Positions 27,901-34,415 of a stretch of DNA of 64,000 nt are shown piece after piece. This DNA is from Elusimicrobiota bacterium (GTDB lineage Bacteria > Elusimicrobiota > Elusimicrobia > UBA1565 > UBA9628): contig JAHFCF010000010.1 in the NCBI GenBank assembly GCA_023249645.1, positions 1 to 64,000 on the forward strand. The letters run 5' to 3'. Under the pieces are notes generated by a model. That model was not told the DNA's origin. It did no database searches and saw only the letters and a program-made list of their open reading frames with translations. Each line of letters opens with the position of its first letter. Within the stretch, counting starts at the first letter, position 1. Made by a program: the position numbers and the translations under genes.

Positions 27901-29961
27901 GAGAAGGCTCAGGAGAAGGTCGGCGTCAAGCCTTCCGGCCATGAGTCGGCATCGCCCCAGCTTAAGGACCGCATCCGCCCGGACATCGAGAAGGCCAATG
28001 TGCGCCATGCGAGTGAATCGAAGACGGATTACGAGAACCGCATCGACGGCCTGCGCGACCGGATCGCGGCCAGGCTCGCGCCCTTGCAGCGGGCAGCGGA
28101 CGATAAGAAAACGGCGATGGATGATGCTTCCTTGGAGTACACCAAGGCCCAGACCGAGATCCAGTCCAAGCTCGAGGCTCAGATCCAGGACGATCCCAAT
28201 GGCGAATCCAGATTCTTCAGGGAGAACCAGCGCGCGGCCAACGAGACGGACGCGGACTATGCCAAACGGCTTACGATCCTCACGAAGGATTTTAAGAAGG
28301 CCCAGAAGATTTACGAGTCCTTCACCAAGGCTTCTTCCGCTGCCGCGGCCAAGTTCAAGCAGGCCCTGGATGACTTCCAGACCAAGGAAATGGCGCTCAA
28401 GCAAGCCAACGGGGTCCTGACCCAGTCCCAGACTTGGAGCCTTTATAAGAGCGACGCGCTCTCTCTCAGCCTGGACAAGCAGGGCTTCCCTCTGAAAGCT
28501 TTAGCGAGTCCATCCTATGGCTCCATGCCTCTGGACGAGAAGATCGGCGATGGGGTCGTGGATAAGGATCACTCCTTGTCCGGCCCGCTTTATGCCGCGA
28601 CCATCGATGACCAGACCGGCCGCGTGAGGCACGCTTGGACGAGCAGGAAAGAAGTCTCCAAGGATGCTAAGGACTGGTCGCTCGTCTCCGTGGGCCTGGA
28701 CGGCGAAGCAGCGAAGCTTGCGTCGGATGCGAAGACCGTCCAGCCGACTTTCCACTTGGATCATTACGAGACCGCCGAGCACTTCCCGGTGATGCTCAAC
28801 GCCCGGTATCTGGCCGAGACCCTCCAGGATGCCCAGTCGAATCTTGGCGCCATCAAGCGCCAGGAGGCCCCCTACATGCCCCAGAACTGGGTCCGGGTCG
28901 CGATCTCGCCCGTCAATGGCATCTTGAGCGAGTTCAACGAGGCGATCTTCGGCATCGATCCGAAGCACAACGGCTACCTGGGGCTGGCCTCCGCCTCACA
29001 GCTTGAGGGAGGCGTGGTCCCCTACAGCTACGTGAGGAGATTCGGGCACGCGATCGACTTCCTCGACTTGGCGCCCTACCGTGTGGAAGGCGTCTATGAC
29101 AGAAGCCAACTCCCCAAGGTCCAAGTGGGATCCGTCCCTGGACCTGGGAAGACCTTCCTGGACCAGACCATGCTGATCCCGGCCAGCTCGGAGAGATTCC
29201 TCCCGGGCAAGGCCATGGCCCAGAGGGTCATCCAGCAGTCCATGGAGAATATGCTCAATGAGAGCGAACGCACCCTGAGCTATTTCCAGAGCGGCGTTGA
29301 GGACGTCAGCGTCGCTTCCAAGCTCGGCCGCGATGGGATCTATGAGGACTCGCGCAAGGAGATCATCCACTTCCCCCAGGGTCTGCATCAGGCCCTTTAC
29401 GACAGTTTTGACACCAACGAGAAGCTCCAGAGCGTGCGCCGCGCTGTGGGGGATCGGCCTGACCGGCTGGCGAAGGTCTCGGCGTCCTTGGATAATCTGG
29501 AGCTCAAGGAGTTCAAGCGGCAGGTCCGCATATTCGACGGAGCCGAGCAGTATGCGGCCCAGGCGCAGGCGGCCAAGGACTATTCGCCCGAGGAATACAG
29601 TCTCTCCCTGCAGGCCCAATCCGCGCAGGTCGCCTCCCAGCTCGCGGAAAATCAGGCGCACGAGTCCGTGGCAACGGCCCAGGCCCGCCGCGTCGGGGCG
29701 CACGAGGCGCTCGAGCGCGTGTCGCATAAGGACGGCTTCGTGCGCCTTAAGCTGACCGATTCGCGGGAGCGCAAAGAGATCAGGTGGTGGCAGGATTATC
29801 TCAAGCGCCTCGCCGATCCGGGTTCCGAGGGGCGCCATCAGCCTCTTTCCCGAGAATGGGCGCTCATCTGGTTGGCGGCCAGCATGCTCTTGAGTGCGGC
29901 GCTCTGGTGGCTGCTGCAGCTCCTGGGTTGGGTCAAGGGCCCAGTTCGAGCAGGTCCTTAG
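15916..29961 (+). CDS. Giant exported protein with TolC-like segments and C-terminal membrane anchor (4681 aa)
   Basis: Signal peptide at residues 1-28, then a Pro-rich linker (about 40-110). Hydrophobic segments at about 406-495 could be membrane spans. A very long helical/coiled-coil region rich in Gln and Ala follows. A beta-rich block lies near 1930-2170. Two stretches resemble halves of TolC-family outer-membrane efflux proteins: about 2400-2500 (ending near QARYNQALLNYNQVAGRD) and about 2780-2925 (glycine-rich beta stretch, then helix ending HLLGRDPNAPL). More coiled coil continues to one hydrophobic helix near 4646-4670. The predicted layout is a periplasm-spanning filament or tether. 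I know of no described protein with this architecture; TolC kinship is inferred from local patterns only. The start is set by the promoter and the signal peptide. Confidence 0.8.
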   Translation: MILRVKKILASLLTLALLLSTPGPAFYATAGDILGNGGNPNSQEGPKVPQIPPLAAPLTPPSPVPGSPDQPPAAPRDIPPVPVQPPQVLPVPPISPQLPAAPAPPAKAQPAWLGSLGRLAQGVSKAIGFKGVEAGKAGVGVGFDGSQSVDAVDVPLQDNIQRYIHENFSGWRTVHGQGYGTQKQRIFGLSQLLPLKPTMDQIVTLLSMQLQNEISRDELLKMAKEKGLTANKPLKDWLYFYDTLHRAQQGGHHEVNRIKYESRFTSQLVPTIYVRGWLGYFVNKDYAPGWRGRVQRALQLHVHAAGILFRVPQYVLSFVFGEAYQNISYEFFHSTENFLEWKHPDRSQQRSLDTRSETVKIVEKALSAYAFAAKEGKVSAWEAHPLKRFYNRWIRTTLVDPIIHFSTQRLFSVLMTVVGTGVLAAFAPHLFLALPLMAIPGLGPLLAGVLHGVLFVGGIPVIGPAVVMAADALTHALVVGRILSILLISVPRGLSEAFSAKLAEVKRDNPSATNPYGEAVKLTFSRQTLSSWRFWKPQLKSFFSMLVIGAEFQAFFAYAGGADSIVRFFGWRSFHFFSAVADAVDGQGGVYSWGNILLDKFQNLLRFNLTDGTMHFMVKVFLPHNAQNAALAHASAQAVFAEATDAGSSDWKFDPTLSLQPEAAAAARLQALSAHPGDLRHEMDAVRAHVDKLNADLTALDARLVQLHDEERPITAADSRDRLLAAFDKNFSADYRESKAAQVHDLRHPEAMTRLQKLKDIDDYYHARLGPPPGGPNGYADSMSFYQAQLKSLARHLTDPAKDAPQAAAATPAQKAAVERISGLVKGLGDVAGQVRAELANRDAAKGMMVAVEKARTQAKTQAGNGQSMFDFYKNLGRVDAMQSFLFAWRTIMSGEAAIDRLTAITKAKVAAIQASQASNAQNAAINQAMANNQPVWTTAQQQAIASDKSTQSNIFFYQNEANSALNAFTAFQQQIGGLRGTVNSAFADSAKNLDLLNRSKDNAQSRMTHGDPNNPSAFSLQMFLDILNGYTDSSKVHHSGINDYIALANQGISLLPTIPDEAALIAVWKVPDPFALTQDQVTQQGFAKILDDRQAYWSDMQTTYQGYLTTVSQMLSDDPALAPMVDVFGNTHPTSLSQWKKQMSGQLAGSQSLTKQYLNALDAAAAQINKAAAPGSQLPMLSALSLDQLETALTPYVQKLENVQFQANIDPGVAFQAKLGLAAAAQTFPYAAYNLILWGQAQATIPQIDQAVGVLQSVQPKFQDIMGMFTEIFNDIQADRVFIAESKPNNGDQQKLLTRKENLLRDLLRYLTEAQTLLGSKNKANSLIGYMQQSVNQLKPNDQSGPYYQLYYYQNYLQTSLNSLYSQTMPWAMITYGAKTPNDFAKLTSQDTQAGLASIDSFSGTLSDYLSNPQTGVKYYQQLVDRRAGKNGYNGTEQDNVTNGAVPYTYDAFYSKEGGGPYALPAKVVKYTKERQQRAKELTDSAVTLNQILDELQTLSGQGFIRFPVSVNPDDANSVAAVNALQQPLLDLKTQLVTLGNSANDVAGAPSISLAGGTSIPVGTKDTLTFTNNQQKIAFLALQAGEYLVPSSITGARYAYSHPGVVAPKTAYALSMARLLYSDAIISSSNDALHNQIPVADQKLAEISQALSAAINDAAANRAIVAKNFQNVDPEAAYQRELGIYTQLSTALGDVGNFFNQKLTWDKASLETIQQVGTYYATMASSVYGTNNQTLGPTGGLAVNAAELQACNELLSTMGQARVQLEDYRRQLEGYIQKIGKQPVHDLGQSFGKLLDDVQRVLEASVGANKISGQAQRSETILKTLIAQAQDQQTVLKRELDQLKNDGGTLPPELLSRIEALHLGRNAWAMTTDKGQSVIVKKSEFKNFVESILGMLQSSNPSLSIEALKTDILKDPRALTGFIKDSSMLDTGGSDGFYIYYKTDLGFSHGLESSNLVSLENIAEAFSDSPFATSFGVSAHQFSDMGASDGDRGVDMQLSSTKGEHWVNYFNSGFHHSLVNVPAGVTTIDQIRADRVLIMDRFAFVLLDDRLFVCLGGFRDFAAQQAGENPVYSGGEVKTTLKMTEIATLGYEQRYIFIHDPRKFLEQVDFSTGFDPSLDLKDTIASQAPNSRDSFKKGGVTLDLRKLMNAQDDLTMELYFAQTTDTEGDPGLPGTQGLSQKSAGVKILKGYSIRNSENKEVVRITDKVGEDLGQRYNTVSNQLSVQLPDSGVVISADGQIMGTGKQYYGKTYDVGVSQSIGSKTNIKLGISAPYVGAPARPFVSFTSQFSLQNLLDGVRGRASEALKGAQSTQALQEGVEKFFREDRSPQAAAVKGAIAADIGQQLIKQDMGTLTQGILVGRDAGSFFNNANSKAMVGFVTNAVSRSFTDRAASPASAASYTEGVMNRTQKAFLQAKAAGLAREGLRLQMRLADIVKDWEAAVIAVAQAQWELKIAAGAAATPEEAATRLVQAQARYNQALLNYNQVAGRDLSAPFPFGDLSAGGLKSLFSETEKLLAAPDRFSQILRSLDKKELEGLLNSKRWHGWGSLDRPLAGDAPVNIMDLADFHDATRWETLNTIIDGIAGVDQFSLGIGLQLPDMMSQQMVNGGGRVQKPLWNPAAQPRDQAYRAEALASQDEMLQALSEWRLKAAHEAQAAQVLGQKAGGLDAGLKASAADLGSSAAAYRNGYSSPSRLRAAYDSWHWYESQVLEARGSAILSRFWSSADSRLLAGKEPSTIAGDDPLQLTNLQGLAMKSHSLDELANRQKAAAQMIRVDDRRLQKVSLGVSAGLNFTAVGLGLIPVLSITGIPVTPSLDFEIKPSEMRALQRQEHKGEEDYYQSLQDELEGDLAVRFTQSVVSYKTAEKTAKAVDEARAGLQGLELDKALARMKDAELQMSQAQATMNHLLGRDPNAPLDLSALDADQAVKDLEQRMASRNLAQSQRAVLAQRVQIARAIEARLRQGEDIDHLRLDPLSFLACSIGQLIHTIGGPSATQSERAQAAFFQLLTEVQAQSAYEQSVAAQTSRLGMEMRSLQAQLQTLPEKTDLEHRLKRAELEGAIGADRIALSSLGQSAPAAASAQDFPTNFVELKDRLAKTARAASAQAPGSAVDPIPAQLQEHDAAAGYMRYFYANSGLNPNDKIYQGFADGWLELRWQRAQLDDRAASKLIQLRQERHDHVRENVQAGAAAHAELLAEQFAFKTRLWRSLQGRRELEPVADKLRLELKEQSIQMAALLGSDPGLKPEDKPEAVQEKLNELCDRLMALVASDPSARGLAGMTEDFLGQVRARQLDHVRRTLFGDGMPDVLGHADSLMGQLRADVISEQMSYKGFTPGLAFGVFHGQKVGAAFLEAPDPQAIEGALTKILSDSLRQELQSQGRIKELSVHLAQLMNQVSDGTKGIEAQGKLIEMLEKEYRNRSALAHDKAEMKEASAVLDRLLSAYQEMNRLVTDTKGAFIVLTGEIDALNLADDRLPAMSPLSTDAPKFGEDPTAELLVYGTERMLDEGFARRFDEQLVEFGPGLTAEGREKIQAGARAYRRAVAQSQELSRSDLSADQKMRRAIAIDKEGHRQKLQADLAGLWDAMRQLPGADRSWKGFLGFMQDDIAREERRAEGARTERFETATLMRDAYWHAVAAPADVEAAFKRLEGLRRHLADARQALAESRQAELSLDPVRFLSQNAALDEYLKAEAAFDNALIETFDLPQVRADDDLARSLNILYDLRRTLGRTGDAWRFGRGLRAVNGLISVEEARLLALRWDGAPRQQIDAAAVSLQDLRAMRARWLDGKVSPAEEAALRVSGGVDAAEAARAQSTILSQWKENGLVLQNGLRSQEFIVADQPDKTYTYAQLFGPGGLQEKGKLLFFEKKVPLDNLHKAMHPWAALPQLAQSVMYVYLGDKDSLPQGLYPTLESALEQPGAFGRVIMSAQGAVELKKDADKLSLDRQRMGWILVKRDFGFARDGQGRMAAVFMTQNDFDARIQSFQHASHDVAADEKAQEKVGVKPSGHESASPQLKDRIRPDIEKANVRHASESKTDYENRIDGLRDRIAARLAPLQRAADDKKTAMDDASLEYTKAQTEIQSKLEAQIQDDPNGESRFFRENQRAANETDADYAKRLTILTKDFKKAQKIYESFTKASSAAAAKFKQALDDFQTKEMALKQANGVLTQSQTWSLYKSDALSLSLDKQGFPLKALASPSYGSMPLDEKIGDGVVDKDHSLSGPLYAATIDDQTGRVRHAWTSRKEVSKDAKDWSLVSVGLDGEAAKLASDAKTVQPTFHLDHYETAEHFPVMLNARYLAETLQDAQSNLGAIKRQEAPYMPQNWVRVAISPVNGILSEFNEAIFGIDPKHNGYLGLASASQLEGGVVPYSYVRRFGHAIDFLDLAPYRVEGVYDRSQLPKVQVGSVPGPGKTFLDQTMLIPASSERFLPGKAMAQRVIQQSMENMLNESERTLSYFQSGVEDVSVASKLGRDGIYEDSRKEIIHFPQGLHQALYDSFDTNEKLQSVRRAVGDRPDRLAKVSASLDNLELKEFKRQVRIFDGAEQYAAQAQAAKDYSPEEYSLSLQAQSAQVASQLAENQAHESVATAQARRVGAHEALERVSHKDGFVRLKLTDSRERKEIRWWQDYLKRLADPGSEGRHQPLSREWALIWLAASMLLSAALWWLLQLLGWVKGPVRAGP

Positions 29962-29970
29962 GCCTAAGAC

Positions 29971-30076
29971 GGTGCCATACATTTAGAATAATATATTTTT
30001 GTTATTTTAATATTTGTATCGACTAAGATTTAAAAAGTATCCCCAGAACACACAAGGCACGGTGCCAGACATAAAT
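29971..30076 (+). repeat. Paired GGTGCCA repeats around an AT-rich spacer
   Basis: GGTGCCATACATTTA (29971-29985) and GGTGCCAGACATAAAT (30061-30076) are near-identical direct repeats 90 bp apart. The intervening DNA is very AT-rich. TGGCAC, the complement of the core, is also in the repeats flanking the RAYT-like gene and near 36776, 42815 and 63106. This may be a relic of a short mobile repeat. Confidence 0.5.
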
Positions 30077-30108
30077 AGGTTTAGATATAATTCATGGGCC
30101 CAAAGGCC

Positions 30109-30175
30109 TAGGTCCATTGACTGCCAGGGCCTAGTCCTAAAGGCCCATGCTTCGCGTACGGGCGCGTGGTAAAGT
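30109..30175 (+). promoter_or_regulatory. Exported-protein regulon promoter C
   Basis: TAGGTCC (30109-30115), 16 nt, TAGTCCT (30132-30138), AAAGGCCC (30139-30146), 23 nt, -10 TAAAGT (30170-30175). The -10 ends 7 nt before the ATG at 30182. The distal half CCTAGGTCCATTG matches promoter H exactly. Confidence 0.7.
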
Positions 30176-30181
30176 ATGGGC

Positions 30182-31354
30182 ATGAAAGGTCGACGAGCAG
30201 CGACGGCGGCGGTCTTCGCGTTCCTGGGAGTTCTCCTCTCCGGCGCGGTTTTCGCCGCTCCTGTCATCGAGATGCGAGCCGGGGGGAACGCGTCTTCGAG
30301 ATACAAGGCCGTGCCCGTGCCGGAGCTTTCATTCCAAGGCGCTGCCAACGCCGTCAACGTCGCTCCGTCCTGGACCAATTTTTCCCCGGTCGAATCCTTC
30401 CTGGGTCTGCCGCCCACGGTCGTCCAGCAGCCGGCGGCCGCGTCCTGGTCGCAGCCGGCCGCGCCAACGACCATCAACGCGGCGCTCAAGGCCCAGGCCT
30501 GGACGCCGAGGGACGCGGCCTATCAGTCCGCGTCTGGAGCGGTCGCTCAGAACATCGCGCTCAAGATGGGCCAGATCCACGACCTGCGTCAAGCCGCGGC
30601 CAAGACCCTGCCGACCGATGAGGATTCCGTGGGGCTGGGCCGCCGGGTCATGGATGTCTTGCAGGGCCAGCAGGCAACCGGCTCTTCCGCTTTGGGCGAG
30701 GTCAACGCCGGGACATCCGCGCAGAGACAAGCAGTGACGCTGAACCGATTTTCAACGGTAGGATCCGGCCGCGCTTCCTGGGTCCCGGCTGCGGTTGCCT
30801 CGAGCCGCCCGCAGGCGAAGTCCAACGCGCGCGTCGTTTCTCTCTTGCGCTTGCAGGTCGCCAATGCGCCGCTGCTCGTCGTGGCCGTCACCCCGGCCCT
30901 GGCGCCGATGGGCGGCGTCATGGCCCTGGATCTGGCGACCCGCGGCAACGCCCTGCTGACCCAGGAGCGCGCCATGGCGTCAGTCGCGGTGGCGCCCCGT
31001 GCGGTCCGGACAGCCGCCGTGGTCGGGCGCCCGGTCTTCCAGGATTTCACATCAAGCTTTGAGCCGTCCGCCGACAGGGTCGAGGAGCGCCTCGTCGGCA
31101 TGCCCGGCACGGCCCAGGGCTCCACGATCGAGACGGTCTCAGTGCTCGAATCGCCCGCTTTCGCCCTTCGGGATGCCCCGCGTTCGGACTCTCTCAGCGC
31201 TGCCCAGCAGTCTCAAGCGCCGGCCGTCCGCAGCCAGGCCCAAGCCTCCAGCCCATCTTCAGTCGATCTCTCTCAGCTCCGGACTCTCCTCACGGTCCTG
31301 ATGCCCTTGGCGGGACTGCTGCTCGTCGGCATCGGTCTTAACCGGATGTCCTGA
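30182..31354 (+). CDS. Exported Ala/Pro-rich protein with C-terminal membrane helix (390 aa)
   Basis: Signal peptide ending in VFA, a low-complexity Ala/Val/Gln/Pro-rich body, and a hydrophobic helix near the C-terminus (about 370-386) ending NRMS. No family is recognised. I choose ATG 30182 over 30176 because the -10 box TAAAGT ends 7 nt before it, as for other leaderless genes here. It follows the 4681-aa gene but has its own regulon promoter. The N- and C-terminal layout (signal plus terminal anchor) mirrors that giant, so it may be a partner in the same envelope structure; that is inference. Confidence 0.75.
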   Translation: MKGRRAATAAVFAFLGVLLSGAVFAAPVIEMRAGGNASSRYKAVPVPELSFQGAANAVNVAPSWTNFSPVESFLGLPPTVVQQPAAASWSQPAAPTTINAALKAQAWTPRDAAYQSASGAVAQNIALKMGQIHDLRQAAAKTLPTDEDSVGLGRRVMDVLQGQQATGSSALGEVNAGTSAQRQAVTLNRFSTVGSGRASWVPAAVASSRPQAKSNARVVSLLRLQVANAPLLVVAVTPALAPMGGVMALDLATRGNALLTQERAMASVAVAPRAVRTAAVVGRPVFQDFTSSFEPSADRVEERLVGMPGTAQGSTIETVSVLESPAFALRDAPRSDSLSAAQQSQAPAVRSQAQASSPSSVDLSQLRTLLTVLMPLAGLLLVGIGLNRMS

Positions 31355-31371
31355 GCGGCTGCCGAAAAATC

Positions 31372-31397
31372 AGCAACTGTTGCCGGCAACAGTTGCT
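31372..31397. terminator. 26-bp perfect palindrome, probable terminator
   Basis: A 13-bp stem centred on GCCGGC (arms AGCAACTGTTGCC and GGCAACAGTTGCT) lies after the stop at 31354 and is followed after 7 nt by TTTTT. A second palindrome, CTTTGCCGGCAAAG (31412-31425), also centred on GCCGGC, follows. The two genes here converge, so bidirectional termination is likely. The stem has no unpaired loop other than what folding forces. Confidence 0.6.
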
Positions 31398-31471
31398 AGG
31401 GCTATTTTTGTCTTTGCCGGCAAAGGTCGGCTGCTAAAAACAAAGACGGACGGGCTCAGGTTTTCAGTCTG

Positions 31472-33133
31472 CTATTCCGGAAGACGGACCGCGTTCAACC
31501 GCTGCCGGGAGGTTGGAGCCTTTTGCTGCTCCAGGGGGGCGAGCAGGCCCAACGGCCCGCCGGGCTCAACGCCGTATGGCGCCGTGCGGGGCAGGGAGGG
31601 ATCCTCGGCCCCGGCGAAAGTCGCGGCGATGAAGCCCCATCGTTTGGGATTGCCGCGCAGGAGTTCGCGCGGGAAAGAGGCCTTAAGAGTGCCGCTTGAT
31701 GAGTCCACGAGGACCGGGGCCGCGGCCAGGAACACCGGTTCGATCGCGTCCGAGCGGAAGAGCCGGGCTCCTGAGCCAGTCAGGGTCAGTGCGAATTCCC
31801 AGCAGTCGCGGTTGGCGGCCAAGGCCTCGCGGCCTTCCAAGAGACGGCTGCTCCCGGCGCCCGGGATGTGGTTGATGTCGATGTATGTGTCCAGGACGGC
31901 CGCGCTCGCGGCCGTGGAGATGGCAGCCAGGCGATAGGTGAAGGAGATGGATTGCTCGCTCCAGTCCACGCGCAGGCCGAGCAGTTTCCAGAGCTCCGCG
32001 GATCGTGACGAGTCCGCCGGCGCGCGGCTCAAGCTTCCCGCGGGGTTTTGGAAGGAGAGCCAGCCCTCGCCGCTTTCAGAGAGGATGTCTGTGGTCGCTT
32101 CTTCAGCTCCGGCAGGAGCCGAGACGCCCAGAAGGGAGGCATAGAGGCTGGCTGGCGCGGCCTGCTTGAGCTGGCGATAGACGCTCTTGAGACGCGAGCG
32201 CAGCTCTCGGTCCGCTTCGGCCGCGTCGGGCCCGGTCGTGCCCAGCAGGCGATAGAAGCGGCTGGACTGCGCGCCGTAGAGCGCCTGGGAGGCGTCCTCG
32301 AGGATCTTGAGGTCGGCGCTGCCCGAGTTCTGGTAGTGCTTCAAGGCATCGGCCGCCTCGACATAGGCTTTCCAGGCCGAGGCTTGCGCCAAGGTCCCCG
32401 ACCAGGGACTCGGCGCCCAGCCAGGCCAATCCGTTGCAGGTCCCGGGGGCGCCGGCTCTTCCTCGAGGGATTGGGACACGGTCATCCATCTGCGGGAATC
32501 CTGTTTTTGCGCGAGCGCACGCAGGAGGAGCATGAGGCCGCCAGGCGGGAGCGCGCCGCCCGCTTCATCCAGGACGAGCCGATCGATGGCCGTGCCCGAG
32601 GAGGCGTCGAGGTCCTGGAGGGACCTGATCGCGGTGAACGGCAGAAAGGCCGGGGGATGGGAGCCCGAGGCCACGGTCGTCGAGGTCGTGCCCACCGCGA
32701 TCCAGGGCACGGCCAGGGCTTGCAGGGCCGGGGCCAGGGCGGCCGGCGCGGCGCCGCCAGCGGGCACGAAGCCGAGCGTCTGGGATGGCGAGAGCAGCCG
32801 CAGGCCTTCGCGGGCCAGCGCGAGCTCGTCGGAAGCGTCCTGGGGCCGGGAGGCGCTGATCAGCGGCAAGACGGGATCGCCGGAGATCCTCATGGCCAGC
32901 TCGATGCGGCCGGTCTTCGCCAGCCAGGCCAGGGCGTCCTGCGCCTGGGGCGTGGCCATCTCGGGGGTCAGGGCGAGCGTGATCTTGAAGGCGTTGGCAG
33001 AGACGAGGCCCGCGAGGCCTTTCCAGTCGGAGAAATCCTCGGCGGGTACCAGCAGGAGGGTGGCGCGGCGCTCCGAGCCCCAGGCGGCGTGAGCCGCGGA
33101 AAAGCACAGGACGGCGAGGATGAGCTTTTTCAC
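31472..33133 (-). CDS. Exported protein with glucodextranase-C-like domain
   Basis: Signal peptide VKKLILAVLCFSAAHAAWG. The N-terminal part resembles a TIM-barrel/polysaccharide-deacetylase-type fold (e.g. LVSANAFKITLALTPEM, repeated GFVPAGG motifs), but no catalytic residues are certain. The C-terminal about 180 residues match the glucodextranase C-terminal family: DTYIDINHIPGAGSSRLLEGR, then CWEFALTLTGSGARL. That domain usually accompanies GH15 or GH57 enzymes. The start is GTG at 33133, overlapping the stop of the upstream gene as GTGA, so the two are translationally coupled. The open frame continues upstream in the same phase but that extension only shadows the upstream gene. Likely role: alpha-glucan binding or processing in the envelope. 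Confidence 0.7.
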   Translation of the reverse strand: MKKLILAVLCFSAAHAAWGSERRATLLLVPAEDFSDWKGLAGLVSANAFKITLALTPEMATPQAQDALAWLAKTGRIELAMRISGDPVLPLISASRPQDASDELALAREGLRLLSPSQTLGFVPAGGAAPAALAPALQALAVPWIAVGTTSTTVASGSHPPAFLPFTAIRSLQDLDASSGTAIDRLVLDEAGGALPPGGLMLLLRALAQKQDSRRWMTVSQSLEEEPAPPGPATDWPGWAPSPWSGTLAQASAWKAYVEAADALKHYQNSGSADLKILEDASQALYGAQSSRFYRLLGTTGPDAAEADRELRSRLKSVYRQLKQAAPASLYASLLGVSAPAGAEEATTDILSESGEGWLSFQNPAGSLSRAPADSSRSAELWKLLGLRVDWSEQSISFTYRLAAISTAASAAVLDTYIDINHIPGAGSSRLLEGREALAANRDCWEFALTLTGSGARLFRSDAIEPVFLAAAPVLVDSSSGTLKASFPRELLRGNPKRWGFIAATFAGAEDPSLPRTAPYGVEPGGPLGLLAPLEQQKAPTSRQRLNAVRLPE

Positions 33134-33585
33134 GGCACGCGGCGCACCGAGACCTTCCGGCCGTCCCGGTCGTTCTCGGAGCGGGCCTGGGGGTCGAGCC
33201 GGGTCTGTCCATCGACGCGGAAGAGATAGCGGTAGCGGCCCGGCGGCAGGGGCACCATGATCCGCCAGTTCTTGCCATCGCGCGAAAGGGGGAGGACTCC
33301 TGGCTTCCAGCTGTTGAAGTCGCCGACGAGCTCCACGGCCTTGGCCTTGCCCGCCTTGAGGCTGAACTCCACGAATTCGAGGTTCTTTTCCGGGGCGTGT
33401 TTGGGATGCCGGTCGATGAAATCCGAGCGGGTGGGCCGGATGACGCCGGGAGCGGTGCCCATGAAGAATTGGATGTAGGACCGGGTGGAACGCCACAGAA
33501 GGGCCGAGGGAACGCTGACGAGCGCGGCCAGGACGCAGACGGAAAGCCAGAACGCCCATTTGCCCTTGCCGAAGAAATCGATCAC
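33130..33585 (-). CDS. Membrane-anchored CBM48/AMPK-type glycogen-binding protein
   Basis: An N-terminal transmembrane helix (about residues 10-31) is followed by a carbohydrate-binding module of the CBM48 type: VEFSLKAGKAKAVELVGDFNSW, then KNWRIMVPLPPGRYRYLFRVDG. The family binds glycogen or other alpha-glucans. The start is GTG at 33585. The next gene downstream begins in its stop codon, so they form a two-gene operon for alpha-glucan handling. The single helix implies display on the outer face of the inner membrane. Confidence 0.75.
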   Translation of the reverse strand: MIDFFGKGKWAFWLSVCVLAALVSVPSALLWRSTRSYIQFFMGTAPGVIRPTRSDFIDRHPKHAPEKNLEFVEFSLKAGKAKAVELVGDFNSWKPGVLPLSRDGKNWRIMVPLPPGRYRYLFRVDGQTRLDPQARSENDRDGRKVSVRRVP

Positions 33586-33654
33586 GGGCTCATCTTATTA
33601 CTTTGGGTTGGAACCTGTCCATGAGCGGTGTACGGATTTTAAATCCAGATAACG

Positions 33655-33660
33655 TATAAT
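33655..33660 (+). promoter_or_regulatory. -10 box upstream of the phosphopantetheinyl transferase
   Basis: A perfect TATAAT lies 47 nt upstream of the chosen ATG. No good -35 hexamer is visible 17 nt before it. It rules out the upstream TTG start, which overlaps the box. Confidence 0.5.
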
Positions 33661-33707
33661 TGCGATCCAACGGATCCAGCAGCTCTGAATCCTCCGAGAC
33701 CGGGAAC

Positions 33708-34400
33708 ATGACGCGTGTCGATATCTGGCGCATCCCGCTCACGCAAAAGCCCGAGATCGTCGAGAGGCTGGACTCTGTTTTGGATGAAGCGGAGCGCGGC
33801 CAGGCTCGGCGTTTGCGCATCCCATCAGCCGGCCAGGATTTCATCGTCGGCCGGGGGGCTTTGCGGCTGATCCTGGCGCGTTGCCTGCGTCAGCAGCCCC
33901 AGCAGGTGGCATTGCGATTCAATCGCCACGGCAAGCCTGAAGCCCTCGGGTCAGCTGCGCAGCCCGTTTTTTTCAATATGTCCCACGCCGGCAGGCTGGC
34001 TGTCTGCGCCGTGGCGAACAGACCCGTCGGCGTGGATCTGGAATCCGTTGAAAAAGAGCGGTCTCTGGAGAGGCTGCGCCGCTGTTTCTCCTCCTGGGAA
34101 CAGGAGGAATTGTCCCGCGTCCCGGCGCCCCTGCGTTCGCGCGCGCTCTTGAGCTGCTGGGTCCGCAAAGAGGCCTATCTCAAAGCGAAAGGAGTGGGGC
34201 TCGATTATCCCCTGGACTCCTTTGACGTCTCTTGGTCCTCTCCCGGGCCTGCGGCCCTGTTGGCCAATCGCCGCGAACCCGAGGATGTCTCGCGGTGGAG
34301 CATGGCGCCCCTCCTTCTGCCGCCTGATTATCTGGGCGCGGTCGTGGCTGAGGGGGGGCCGATAGAGATCCGCGCTCAGCGCATCGAGGACGTCATTTGA
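33708..34400 (+). CDS. 4'-phosphopantetheinyl transferase, Sfp type
   Basis: This enzyme moves phosphopantetheine from CoA onto a serine of acyl- or peptidyl-carrier proteins. Key motifs: FNMSHAG near residues 89-95, VGVDLE near 107-112 (Mg-binding Asp) and WVRKEAYLKAKG near 151-162 (catalytic Glu/Lys). Length 230 aa is typical of the Sfp group. I start at ATG 33708; an upstream in-frame TTG at 33660 overlaps the -10 box. No carrier-protein or synthase genes are nearby, so it may serve fatty-acid synthesis or a distant cluster. Confidence 0.9.
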   Translation: MTRVDIWRIPLTQKPEIVERLDSVLDEAERGQARRLRIPSAGQDFIVGRGALRLILARCLRQQPQQVALRFNRHGKPEALGSAAQPVFFNMSHAGRLAVCAVANRPVGVDLESVEKERSLERLRRCFSSWEQEELSRVPAPLRSRALLSCWVRKEAYLKAKGVGLDYPLDSFDVSWSSPGPAALLANRREPEDVSRWSMAPLLLPPDYLGAVVAEGGPIEIRAQRIEDVI

Positions 34401-34415
34401 ATTTTAAAATTTGAA

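Noticed and set aside
33134..33559. N-terminal extension of the glucodextranase-C-like gene
   Set aside because: The extension reads Arg/Pro-rich out-of-frame sequence of the CBM48 gene. The signal peptide begins at GTG 33133, in the GTGA overlap.
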